A stretch of 64,000 bases of DNA, taken from Amyloporia xantha. Taxonomy: Eukaryota; Basidiomycota; Agaricomycetes; Polyporales; Adustoporiaceae. Of this stretch, positions 36,569 through 47,962 are shown in pieces. The notes below the pieces were generated by a model. It ran no database searches, was not told the origin of the DNA, and saw only the letters and a list, made by a program, of their open reading frames with translations. Position numbers and translations under genes: made by a program. Numbering within the stretch: position 1 is the stretch's first letter; every line of letters begins with the position of its first letter. The stretch lies in contig JAYKKR010000006.1 in assembly GCA_036971615.1 (NCBI GenBank), positions 1,674,001 through 1,738,000 on the forward strand. Direction: 5' to 3'.

Positions 36569-38860
36569 GTCGCTGGTGTGATAGGCGCCTCGACCTTGAT
36601 TGAATGATTGACCTCTTCGTAACCTATATAACTGCACAACCGCTGCAAGGTAATGGCCGGGCGAGAGCGCTCATCTTGCATTTGATAGCAGCTGGAATAC
36701 AGGGCTCGCGGAACAGGACACATACACTCAGAGACACTCAGAGACGGCAATCACCTTCAATCGCAGTCTGACATGCCCAGCTGGGACCTCCTGTGTGGCA
36801 GATTAGGCTGATGGTTGGAAATTGCAACAAGAGCCCTATTCCCCAATCAGTCCCGAACGTCACGTCGCTGTCTTTCAAGTATACCTTCTCGCTGACGATC
36901 TACGTGCGCAAGGGATGGGATATCTGAGAGACGATATGGTCCAGAATGCCTAACTGGAATGAAATTCTGCAGCGAGCTGTACACTAAAGTCACTCAAAGA
37001 ACGGCAAGGTTTGAGGGGACCGCTGTTTGCGCAGACGAGACGCCCGGGGAACTTCTGTGGTTGTTGCGAACACCTGTCGGAGGACAGCGGCAAGGATATC
37101 GCCGACTGCCCTTCACCCATTTGAGCGTCGAGAACATCCTCTGAGGTTCCCGTGAACGATGCTCCGATCAGAGTGAGTCATTTAATATCCTGGTGGGCCG
37201 CCGGGAGGTAAGCTAGAAACCATCGAAGTTTCACGCAGCGCTGTGTGTCTCGAGTCAAATATCTTCTCGCCCGGGCGCCGCCACTTACCATGACAGCTCA
37301 CCAGGGTGGATTCGTATCTCCATGAGCCAGTCTGACTGCGTCGACTCCGAGGCTCGAACCGATGTAGTGAAATGATAACGTCGACGTTCGAGCCCTCCGA
37401 TTGGCTACGAACCCGACAGTGCACCCGGGGTTGACGCAGAGGCCGTGGGTGGTGTCAGTGGGACCCACGTTCGGCCGAAGTCTGTAGAGGTCTAGACTGG
37501 GGAAAACCTGGGGCACAAAACACCATCGTATACGACGGCTAACAGACAATGCCTTTCTGCTGGCTGCCCGGTGCATCGAGGTCGCTTGATGACGAGCGTG
37601 GACATGAAACGGCGGGCCAAGCACAATCGAAGCGGGAATGAGGCATGGGCTTGCAAATGTCACACACGTAACGCCCGCGCCCATGCGCTCCAGGAAGAGA
37701 GAGTAGACGAAGACTTACTGCCAATGCATATGATACCGCCGTTGTCTAGATTGCAGATGATGCGGAGTACGAGCACGCCACGCGACCTCGGGAGAGATTG
37801 CCAGGCCGATTTCGTCGACTCCACGACACACCACCTCGCTGCGGAACAATTCGAGCACCACACCCCCAAGGGTCTCGACCTCGAGACCGCCGCCTTCCCA
37901 AAAGGCGCCACTACGCCCCGCGTGTTGCATGCGATCAAAACCCAATGATCTGGGACCCACAGCGAAGCGCTGCAGATGAGACCCCCGTTTCCCCCACGCT
38001 CAAAGGCATCAAAGAAGGGACTGATAGCGTCTGTGAATTTGGCAGCTGAATCCTCTTCGGAAGGGGGCAGCCACCCCCTATATACTCATTTGCCAAGATA
38101 TTTGGCTTCTCCACAAATTGCGAGCTCGAGGGAGTTTTCGGGAGGTTGGCGCTAACGCTTTTCAGATCGGAGAAACCGTTTCTTGAGAGCTCGGAAAAGT
38201 AATAAACGCAAGATAAAGCGGGCCAGCGGGTGAAACGGAAAACCTCACGAAACGCCACAATTATTCAATGGGCGGTCTAGACGGCTATTCGGGTAGCAGT
38301 TTTGACCTCGATCGGGTGCACACAACCGACGGCGGGCCTCACCTTGGCCTCGCGCCCTTCGATTTGATGCTGCGCAAACGGCCACGAAAATAGGGATGTG
38401 GGTGTTATTGTAACGTGACAGAATAAAGCTGAATTGAGCGGCGATGTTGAGCCTCCTGGTACGTCGGGTGAGGGTGAATGACCACGGAGAGTCTCCCGTC
38501 GAGCCGTTGGCAGCGTGGGCGCGTTATCGATTTCTGCCATCGTCCGAATTCATCCCGGAGCACAATCTCGATGTCCGGCACCTTCCCGAACTCCGACATG
38601 TGTCGGATTGGCTGAGTCCAAGCGGGGATTGAATAACGATATCGCGCTGGCCAACCAGCGATGGAGCGGAGATTGAAGGTGGGGCTGCGGTGGACGTCAT
38701 GGGGATCAGGGAAGCGTTATGTCATGGCGGCCACCCACAAGGGCAAAACCATCGAATTACCATCCTCCGGCGCCTTTTACCGCCCCGCTATAAATCGCGA
38801 CCCTCCTAGTTACCATGCCTTGCCGATAGGAACAGCCTCACCACCCCCCTTCCCTCTCCC

Positions 38861-38867
38861 TTTATAA
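38861..38867 (+). promoter_or_regulatory. TATA box of the CBM-like gene
   Basis: TTTATAA about 90 bases upstream of the ATG at 38956, after a C/T-rich stretch. A second possible TATA (GCTATAAATC at 38787-38796) lies farther up. Confidence 0.5.
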
Positions 38868-38955
38868 TCCACGCCACCAAAGGCGGACGTGCTTCATTCT
38901 TCATTCATCCTTCCAATCACTATATCCATACCCACCTCCTCTAACATTCACCAAT

Positions 38956-39254
38956 ATGCCCGGCCTGGTCAGCGACGCGACACGCATTTGGGAGCTCAAC
39001 ATATACTGGGCTCTCCACACGCAATGTGGGGTGTGGGATCCGAAGGGGAAGGGTGTCGACATTTGGGAATGCATCAGACCTCGTGCGTCGTTTGTTCTGC
39101 CTTTCACGAATGTCCTTGACCGACGCGTATCTGCCATAGACAATTCCACTCCTGGTACTCAGGTATGTTGACGCGTCCGATGTCGAGGTCGTGTCTCATT
39201 CTTCAATGGCAGCCACCAAATTCCACATACTGGCGTTATGTCGCGCGTCGATGA
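38956..39254 (+). CDS. Small single-domain CBM5/12-like (chitin-binding type 3 fold) protein
   Basis: Three exons, 38956-39082, 39140-39162 (23 nt) and 39213-39254, sum to 64 codons (63 residues); introns are 57 and 50 nt. The spliced product ends in HNSTPGTQPPNSTYWRYV, which fits the CBM5/12 consensus with its HxSxxGxxP core and the closing aromatic YWxxV. The upstream part (IWELNIYWALHTQCG, DIWECI) supplies the opening Trp and the YxC strand. Small one-domain proteins with this fold are known in wood-decay basidiomycetes and may bind chitin or other polysaccharides. There is no signal peptide, so its location is unclear. Read without splicing, the frame runs to 39171 and loses the motif. 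After the UGA stop the same frame continues as Ser/Thr/Pro-rich sequence, see findings. Confidence 0.6.
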
Positions 39255-42200
39255 CGACGCTGCTATGGGCTTGCACGTCCACTGTGTCCCTACGACTCGA
39301 CGACTGTCCTCGGTCCCACATCGGTGCCACCCTCGACGACCGTCCAATCCTACGCACCGTTCGCGCCGCTGCCGACGCCGATACTATGCCATTCACCCCA
39401 ATAGCCGCGCGCGCACCCGCAGCTACCCATTGCTGTGTTGCAGTGCACTCCGACACACGCATTCACGGCAGCCTATCTCCCGAGCGCGCCCGGGACGCTG
39501 CGCAGGCGCTGCACGAACCGGATGACAGGCGCGATCAATCAGTTTCCAACGGGGTTTGATGCAATGCGAGCCATAGCAACCCTCTTTTTTTCACGACGTT
39601 CAGCATCATCTGGTCTATGGATTTTATTGCATATTTTTTCTTTTGCTAGTCTCATGATATCTTGCTTATCTGCCAATCGCGGTTCCTTATGTATTTGGGT
39701 TCGTTTCCTCTTCCCTTACCCCCTTGGCCCTTGGCGGGCGATCGTGTCCCTCATCGGCCGGAGCATAGTGATAGTAATGTGCTAGTGTGTATATCTCCCG
39801 CTCGTCTCACGGTCTCGTGGCTCCTGTTTTACTTACCACTCGCATTCCTCGCATTCGTAGTATACAATCGGTACTACTGTAGTAGCCATAACCTACCTCA
39901 TCGAATCATATCGTATCTAACAGATTTGTGGATTTGTGGGCTCCCTTCTGGCCGCCTGATCAGGTCTCCTGTCATACATGACATCTGTGCTTATCTGCAT
40001 GCTTCTAGCCTGTTGGCAACCGCCGGACTTCCCCACACTTGCGAGTCCGCCCCAGCCTGCAACGTCATTTCTAATACCGACAATCACTTGACCCGTGCTG
40101 CAGCCAAGGTGATCAGGACCCAAGACGTGAAGCCAGGGAGTCTATGATTCATCGCCAGGTCGTACTGCGCCGTGCTCCCAGGTCAGGCTCAGGCACTCGG
40201 TGAATCGATGGCTCTGATAGAGCGCGAAACGTAATGACCCTCGTCAGTGCACGAAGTACGACACGGTGCACCTGATGTATATGTATCTTGACGCGGAATC
40301 CTAGACCCGCAGGCACGGCGGTTCTGGCATCGCGAACGGACCGCGGTGCGCTGCCTACGTCTCTCGTACGTACGGCACGCGCTTCCCCCTGCGGCTTCCG
40401 ATCCCTGGCACTGACACTGAAACCGACACTGTCGAAGCGAGGTCTGTCAGCCCATTCGCACCCCCGGAACGTTCACTGCACCCCCGCGCGCTTCCCCGCA
40501 CAGCCTGTCCGTCCTGCGTCCTGGAGGACGGCGCACTAGTGCCAGACGCGTCCGGTGCGCGGCCCTCGCCAAGGGCAAAGTTCGCAGGAGCCCGCTGCTG
40601 ATGGCGATCGGTGCCCGAGTAGAAGGTAACGCGGCACCGCGGCAGCTTTTGGGGGTGGGCCTCTCGGTGTCTATCCTGGCCTTTGTGCACACGTTCATGA
40701 TTCTGGATTAGACTCTTTGAATTGCGCCACGAATTGAATTGAATTGACGATGCGCGGATTCAGGGGCCAGGTGGGGAGGTGGGGAGGTCCAAGCCGCTCT
40801 GGACGTCTTCACCCTGACGAGATCATGTGGATGGCTGTGTTGGACCGGAGCCAAACTGCGTCAGATTGAGCTCGGCGCGCTAGGAGGAAGACATGAAACG
40901 AATCAGCGGCGCAGCAAGCGTGAGTGGGCGAGACGAGAAGCCCAAGTCTGGCGAGCTATCATCCGTTACCCCATGGAGATTTCTGCATCCGTGCATTATC
41001 GCGCTCGGCGTTTACGAATCGGCGCAAGCGTGCTGCGCGTGTCATTTCAGACGATGAGGAGCCGTCATCGCGTAAGTCGAGGAGTACACCCCTCCGACTT
41101 ATGACATATGCAGCGCTTGATGCAGAATCTAGAGCCTCCGTGCGAAGCTATCCCGTAAGTCAGGGAGCAGGGAATAGTGTCAGCGCCCACTTCTCAGCAA
41201 CTCTTCAAGCAAGCAAATAGACTCAGCGCTACGCGTTGACAGCCATCATCTTCACAGACTTGCGAAGGTGCAAGCTAAGCCCAGGGTGACGGAGATTAAT
41301 AGCTTGTGTAGACACAGTGAACGCCCAGCTGATCGTGACGGGGTGTAGCAGCGAGATGATGATTGGCAGAGCAGCAGAAAATAGCGAGCATGAGACATCA
41401 TCGTGCACGGCGATAGCCCGAGTACGTCTTCCTCGCACGGAACTTATGAATGCCGTACACCGAATGAGTTCGGAGATTAACTCGCGTCTACATCAATCTA
41501 CACACCGATGTCTCCAATCGCCGAGGTTGCTCGTTTTCGAAAGTGTCTGCTAGAAAAAGTACCCGATCGTGATCGAACGCCGTCCACGGCCGAATCGCGA
41601 GCGCATATGGGATCGATCACCTGAGGCCCCCAGTGGCCAGTGCGCATGGTTCTGGTCTAGACATGGTCCGCAGAGCAGGATCCGACTCTGAAGCATCCAA
41701 GAATATGCGCCCTGCAAGAAGTCGAGGACCGCCGGCGCCGCTCCGCCAGTCGGAATGGCGCGCGTTCAACAACAGCCCAGATGAGCCAACGCTCGGATCG
41801 CGCGCTCTGAGACCGGATGCAGAAAGTCAGCACGGGCATACTCGTGAGTCTACGGAACGAATACCTATCGTGCAAGACGGATCGCGAGTAATACGACGTG
41901 ATAGCGCGTGAGACTCTTCAGCCGGTTCGTATTCTTCGTCGACCTGCGATCAGCCAGCAGGCCCAGCGCGGAAGATAGAACCCGCTGTGTGCGAGAAAAA
42001 AGGCAGCCATCTTTTCTTCGTGCGGCTAGACCTGGCCACCGTCGGACGCTCCCTTCCACGTGTTGACAGGGAAGACCAAGAAGCCAAGAATTTCAATGAC
42101 GTAGAGCATCGCCATGAGCAGAAACGAGGAAGTCCACGTCGCACAAGCTTTCAGGATTGGCAAAATGGGCTGACATTTGCAATCAAGGGATGGGCTCAGA

Positions 42201-43768
42201 AATCCTGCCTTCAATAACATATCGGATAAGAACATTCAGGCAAAATTATGATCGCTACCATGTTTGTGGTCAGACAAATGCTGTGGCATGTGTGCTGTTA
42301 CTCACCTATGTGAAGAGAAGAGGGTCTAAGCTTCGTGATCAGCACAGAGCGATTGTCGTTGTATTAATCATCGGTTGGTGTTAGTTTCCGAAACCCACAT
42401 TGACATCTCAAGAGTCGGCGCCCAAGATACGACTGGATGTCTTCGGCAAGTCGTGAGACCTAAAGATAGCATTGAAGCAGGCTGAATATTTGTGACATTC
42501 TGCTTATGTGTAACTTCTGACAATAGACAGAACAGCGAATTGGCACGATCTGCAATAGCTTCGTTACAGCGGGGAAGGGGAGCGTTTTGGACGGATGGAC
42601 CTACGTCTAGTGCGTGAGTTCGGATTCTCAGAAGTCGAAGGAGTTGTAGTTTCTGGCCTTCCTAGCGGGGTTACAGTAGCAAATACAACAACGTAACGCA
42701 CGGCCTCAGTGCGCTGGTTCTGCCACTTGTTAGGAACATGTTCCTAGGAGAGGAGGTCAAGCTAGCATCAGGATAATGACGAATAGTATGACGAATGACC
42801 CATAGAAGCGCCACGTCAAACGCCTTGCACCAAGGTCCAAGGAGGACAAGCACCATGTCAGATGCACGACAGTACTACAACTGGACATATCGTGCGGGAA
42901 CTTGCCACTCCGACACCTTCGAGCCTTCTTGGTGGGGAGATACTACAGTATGGGAAGATAGAAGCGGCCTGAGTGATGATGCGGGCTGGCACCTGGCGCT
43001 TGACAAATTATATTGGCAGATGATTCACGGCGGAAAGCTGTGGAGGTTATGTTGTGCAATAGCACGGAAGGCGGAACCTAGCTGATACACGCTCGTAATG
43101 ATAAGCCAAGCTACCAGAAGCCGCTCTCGTTTCGATACGGAAATGAGTTCCTCAGGGCCAAGGTGTCGAAAATCGATTCGGAACCGCCGACGGAGTTGAC
43201 ACGAGGTAGTGGTAAATTTCCTTGGTGTATGGATAGCTAGAGAGCAAACAGTCATACCAAAAACATAGTCTCAGGGAAGCTGTCTGGCACCGGAAGCACT
43301 GTGAGAGTCGTCCCCTCGTTCCCTGTACATCTCAAATCGAGAAGCTCGACACAGGTTCAGCATGTCAAAATGGGGTCGCAAAGCTTACCATAGACCAGAC
43401 CAGGATGGGTATAATGTCCTGTGTCGAACATCTGCATCTGTCAACATCTTCAAACTGTATCAGGAAAAGATAGATAATCTGTGGATGCACAAAGGTGTCC
43501 GTGATACGAGCCAACAGGCGATACGCCCAATGCACCACTTCTTATGCCGGGTCTATTGTACCATCAGCAGTCCGTTGAGGCCTTGCAAGCGTCGCTGTTT
43601 GTCGTAGAAAAGCGATACTGTCTTGTCAACGGCCAAGATCCAACGGATATAATGTGTAGGACATAAGTAATGAATTAAATGGAAGCGGCTGCAAGCGCTT
43701 GTCTTCCCGTACCAATGAACCGGGGTTTGCCGAGCAACACGTCGTTAACCGTTAACGTCTGTTTCGTC
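39255..43768. other. Gene-poor region
   Basis: 4.5 kb without an assignable gene. Directly behind the CBM-like gene (to about 39560) the DNA stays GC-rich and open in more than one frame. GC-rich pieces at 40290-40700 and a basic/acidic frame at 40924-41220 (with RRKRAARVISDDEEPSS) look protein-like but could not be joined into a gene. Minus frames near 42.03-42.23 and 42.67-42.86 kb are hydrophobic. The region could be decayed coding DNA. Confidence 0.45.
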
Positions 43769-44255
43769 ATGAACACCCCAAAGACGATGGTGAGTATGTT
43801 CCTTGTACAATCGTCGCGTCCTGATCACACAATATCTACTATATGTTGCATCTGAACGATATCCTGGCCGACGGTAAATTTGGTGCCATCGTTCTATTGC
43901 GGCGTACAGGCCCTTGGCTGGGGAAGTTTGATTGTCGCAGCAGGAGTTAGCTATTACTACGCGAGGCAGAATATAAATGAGCGCAGGAAGTTACAGGAGG
44001 CAGCTGGGCAGAGGCCATCGGAAAAGCTTGACTGTGAGTGGTTCTCTTCATCCGCTGTCTTAGCCGATCCCCCCCCAGTCGATATCGTGCAGCCATGAGC
44101 TGTTTACTGCTTGTGAGGGGACGGACCATCAAACTTGGTCACTGATAATTGATCCGGTAGGGCGTGCGAGGGTTGCACAACAGGACAGGGTGCATGATGA
44201 AGCAGAAAGCAATACGCCGTCTGTTCCTAGCGACAGCGGTCAGGCCGGCTCATGA
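43769..44255 (+). CDS. Small DUF4748-like mitochondrial membrane protein
   Basis: 79-residue protein encoded by three short exons, 43769-43789 (21 nt), 43910-44033 and 44161-44255, split by introns of 120 and 127 nt, longer than most in the window. The exons sum to 80 codons. The spliced product reads MNTPKTMALGWGSLIVAAG followed by VSYYYARQNINERRKLQEA, then GQRPSEKLDWRARVAQQD and a Ser/Asp-rich tail. A single transmembrane helix, the basic NxRR stretch and the RPxEKLDW motif match the small fungal DUF4748 family, thought to sit in mitochondria. The conserved LDWRAR appears only when the second intron is removed, which strongly supports the model. The exact role of the family is not known. 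Confidence 0.85.
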
Positions 44256-45001
44256 TGATATATTCTATCTCTGTTATTCCTTGACAGTTGTCAAGTCACA
44301 GAGCTTCGACAGTGCTTTTGCAAGGCCGATGCAATATCTTCACACATTGGTCAAGTCTCATCTCCCGCTGTTCAACGCTCAATACTATCGGCAAACGTAT
44401 TTCCAGAATATCTGCTTAGTCAGATCACGAACTTTGTCGGTCGCTGCCTAGGGTGTACCCGACTTCTGGAAGTTCTCCAGCAGAGCGGTATACCGCAGGC
44501 AGTGTATGACAGTTAATGATCAATCTGACAGCCGTCGTTTGACTGTCATTGAAGAAATGATCGTCGACGCCGCCGCATGACTGCGTGATAAATGCCGCAG
44601 GAACTGATATGAGTTGTGTTCTCAGGTCGCAATGGTATATGAACACCCAGGTTGGCTACTGCAGTGTCATACTGGAGAGCCAGTTCGCATGCTTTCAGGC
44701 CTAGATTGTGCTCCAGCACTTGCCATCCTTCTAATGAAGGACATGAATGGCTCGAAGTGGAAAGTCAGTGTAACATGATATCATGCCGTAAGACCTGTGG
44801 CATTCGCCATCTATTTTACTCAGCCTGAATAGTCGGTTCTATCATATCAGATACCAATCTAGTGATTGCCCACATTGCGGTCTTGCATAAGAGGCTTGTG
44901 ATAATGCCCATGGCGTTGGCTTTCTCGGACTCTTAGTTTCTTTCACCTGATAGTTCCAGAGGTACTAACGAACTTCACGTCTGCCGGTACAGGCTTGAGT
45001 T
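44256..45001. other. Intergenic region before the DUF6533 array
   Basis: AT-rich, no gene seen; promoter of the first DUF6533 gene lies here, without a clear TATA box. Confidence 0.45.
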
Positions 45002-46558
45002 ATGTCCGTCGCACCTGCTAACATTATTCGTGAAAGGTGAGACTTATGCATTTCTTTCAGCGACCGGAGGATTGGTTTCAATGCGGGATTTGATTTTGCT
45101 CCAGCCGTCTCGGAAATTGCTTTTATTTTGGGGCCACAGGTCTGACGCAGTTATGCATTTGCTTAGCTGCATGTACTGAATTCCCTTTAAGCTCTGTGCT
45201 GCTACGATCATTGCTTAAACTTTGATCGTGAAGTTCGATTCATCTGGCGAGGCAGGCTGTCTTTCGGCAGTATATTGTTCTATTGCTTTCGTTATGTCGC
45301 GCTCCTCAACACAATTCCTGTCATATTGGCTTATGGTCAATGGCCTGGCTGGCAATCCACAGAGGTCAGTCTCTCCTTTCTTCGTTCCTATGAAGTATTC
45401 AAATCCCCATTTTTGCCAGAGGTCAGAATTTGGTTTGATGTGACGCATATGTCCAGTTAACATTGCTACAGCTGTATAGCTGTCATCATATTACAGATGG
45501 TTGGTGACATTTTGATTCTAACGAGCGCTGCAGGTAAGTTAACAGTCATTTATGTATCATCATAGAGCATTGTGATACCTACGAAGCAGTTTTTACAGCG
45601 GTGCGGGTCTACGCTATATCTGATTCGAGCAAGTGGCTCTTCGGGTTAGTGTTGGTGCTGGGATTGATCAATCCAGTTGTATCTATTGTGAGCCCAACTT
45701 TCTCGTGAAAACGAATTTCGTGATCATGCTCAACTTTTCGTATAGTATACATTCGTTCAATCTTCCCCTATTCTTGCTGTTATCCCTCGGGCGTATCAGG
45801 CCTGCATTATTACTGCCACCTTCACCACGAGCAGGTACAACGAATGAAATTACTTTCTGAGAATGTATTACTGAGCAGCTTTCTCCGTAGCTGTGAGTTA
45901 CGCCATCCTCATACGGCTAGATTTATTTAGATGCGATGCTTATTAGGGATTACTGCTGCGAGACTGTCGTCCTTGGTTACCGACGGCGTCGTTACAATTG
46001 TAACCTGGTCCAAGACGAGGCATATCGGTCCATGTAATGATCCTTATTCGAGATCGTCTATGCAGGCCATTCTTATGAGAGATAGTACGTGTCTTTCCTC
46101 ATATGCGTTTTATACTACTCATAATTTTCGCATTTCGCACGCTCAGCCGTGATATATTTTGGGTAAGTGTGCTAATAACGTGTCATGCATATGCATCAAT
46201 AATGAATGATGAAGGCTCCTCCTGATTGTTAACGTGCTTGGAGTAGCAATGGAGCATCTTGCGGCAAGTGTCTGCGTATACAACGAGGAAGATGGCTTAT
46301 GCTAATCCATCATCCGTGTATATAGTTCATTGACGCTGTCTCGACATGGATAGCAATGTGAGTCGCATTCAATTCGAGACAGTGCTTCGTCTCACTCAAC
46401 ATGCCACTGATAGACTTACGTCTGTCCTCCTCTCACGCCTGATGCTGGACCTTCGGGAACACACTAAGCGAGCTGGAGAAACCGAAATTTCTCAATATAT
46501 GAGTACAGACGTTTTTATTACAGAAGGTGGAAACCAAGGCGACGAAGACCTAGAATAG
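45002..46558 (+). CDS. DUF6533-type multipass membrane protein, copy 1
   Basis: First of three tandem paralogs of the Agaricomycete DUF6533 family (seven-helix-like membrane proteins of unknown role). Exons: 45002-45036, 45105-45139, 45192-45364, 45420-45421, 45472-45533, 45590-45687, 45746-45834, 45891-45892, 45947-46084, 46147-46162, 46215-46275, 46326-46357 and 46414-46558. They sum to 296 codons (295 residues) without a stop. The signature is CYDHCLNFDREVRFIWRGRL, then a conserved Ser-Cys, LRVYA-like VRVYAISDSSKW, LVTDGVVTIVTWSKT and LTSVLLSRLMLDLRE. Two exons are only 2 nt long and one 16 nt. The first intron is GT-AG, unlike copies 2 and 3. It is the most diverged copy but fully open. 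Confidence 0.85.
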
Positions 46559-47962
46559 TCCCGAAGCCCCGCCCCCGCGGTATAATAGGTTGAAGCCAAG
46601 CACCCGTGAGCCCCCACAGACATTCTGTGTAATTGAAACCATATAAATTATTATAAATTATGTACTCTGTCCTTCTCGAGAAAGCGAATTGGGGGATTTT
46701 GAACCCAAAAAAGTAAAGCGTGATCCTAGTATCCGGCATACGCTGACTTTCCCAGAGCATTATGTTGGATTTCTTCTTTGATGTCCACCTACAGCGGACA
46801 CAGCACGACCACTTGCGCCTTAGCTGAGATGATTTACTTACCTCCGTCCCCGACTCATTACATCAGATTGAGGGTGAGTACATCTCTAAGATTTGAGTCT
46901 ACGCGATGTTATTAATCGTTGATTTACAGTACTGGGGCATTCAAGTTATATACAGTCACTGTGGGCTATTGGACTGGCAGAGGTCTTGCCTAGGTTACGA
47001 AAGCTTATCTCTTTTTAAGCAGGACTGTCGAGATGTTGACTTTTCTGGCTATCTTCAATAGGGAATGAGCGTACATGCTCTTGCAGAGCGTTAAGTCATC
47101 ATTGACGAAGCGGAACGTCGACGGTTTATGTGATCAACATTGCACCGCGGCGGACAGCTGTTGGAATCTTCGCGTGCACCATGGTACATTGATCGCGGTG
47201 CTACCGTTATGAGAATGTTAACCACAGCATCTCGGAAAATTTGCTGTATCCATGGTATCTTGTGACATCTATGTCCGCTGTCTTGGGGAAGCATTGATCA
47301 CGTCTAATTATCGAGTTATTGCGTAAACCCGAGGTGTCGACAAGGCCTGCTCTCTTGAACGCTGCCTAGACCTGGTCGACACAGCACTTCAAAACAAACT
47401 GATGTAATTGCTGTCATTAATATAACGCTTCATAATGGTATGCAGTTCGCGACTCTATCCAGGAATGCTTGATTGATCAAAGCGTTCAGGTAGTTTCCCA
47501 CGATTGATACAAATCGTGTATGCTATGCTACGCATTGGCGTCCAACATCAAGATGAACTGCTGATTATGATCACGCACTTTCTCACGTCTCCACGTCTAA
47601 CACCCATATCTTACCAGCGTAAATAACAGCCCGTCCACAACCCTAGGTGAGTGCAGAGTGGGACAACAGGCATCACATTGCCGTCGAGTAGTCCAGGAAA
47701 CGCACTGGCTGCCCAGCGATACGGTGCGCCTGTTGTGATGCAACTGCCCCTGTATCATGAACTTAAACGTTACAGATAGATGGTATATAAAGAGCTTCTG
47801 CGCAGGTATCTTGATCACCCAACGGTTGTCGTGACCGCGAGAAGTCTCCAAGGAATCGCAGGGGTTTCATTGTACTTGTTGCGTATAAAGTCTGGGAATG
47901 GCGCAGACTCTGTGTCCAGACTAGGTACTCAATCGCAAATCGGACACAAAACAGCTTACAGA
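46559..47962. other. Spacer between DUF6533 copies 1 and 2
   Basis: 1.4 kb without a recognised gene. A TATA box (47784-47791) precedes copy 2. Minus frames at 46518-46760 and 47597-47851 have no motif. Confidence 0.45.
47784..47791 (+). promoter_or_regulatory. TATA box of DUF6533 copy 2
   Basis: TATATAAA in the context GGTATATAAAGAGC, about 175 bases before the ATG at 47963. The same 14-base context surrounds the TATA box at 6832. Confidence 0.5.

Larger units (their letters stand above)
34684..38955. other. Gene-poor region with one MITE
   Basis: 4.3 kb between the ATG11 start and the CBM-like gene. Besides the MITE at 36063-36560 I found no gene. Frames near 35.2-35.7 and 37.2-38.0 kb are short, overlap on both strands and carry no motif. 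The last 170 bases are the promoter of the next gene. Confidence 0.5.

Noticed and set aside
37340..37400. GGTTCGAGCC on the minus strand as a possible tRNA B-box
   Set aside because: The T-stem does not pair and no acceptor or anticodon arm can be folded.
44034..44098. Read-through end of the DUF4748-like gene (to TGA at 44096-44098)
   Set aside because: It loses the conserved LDWRAR motif, which is restored exactly by splicing 44033 to 44161.
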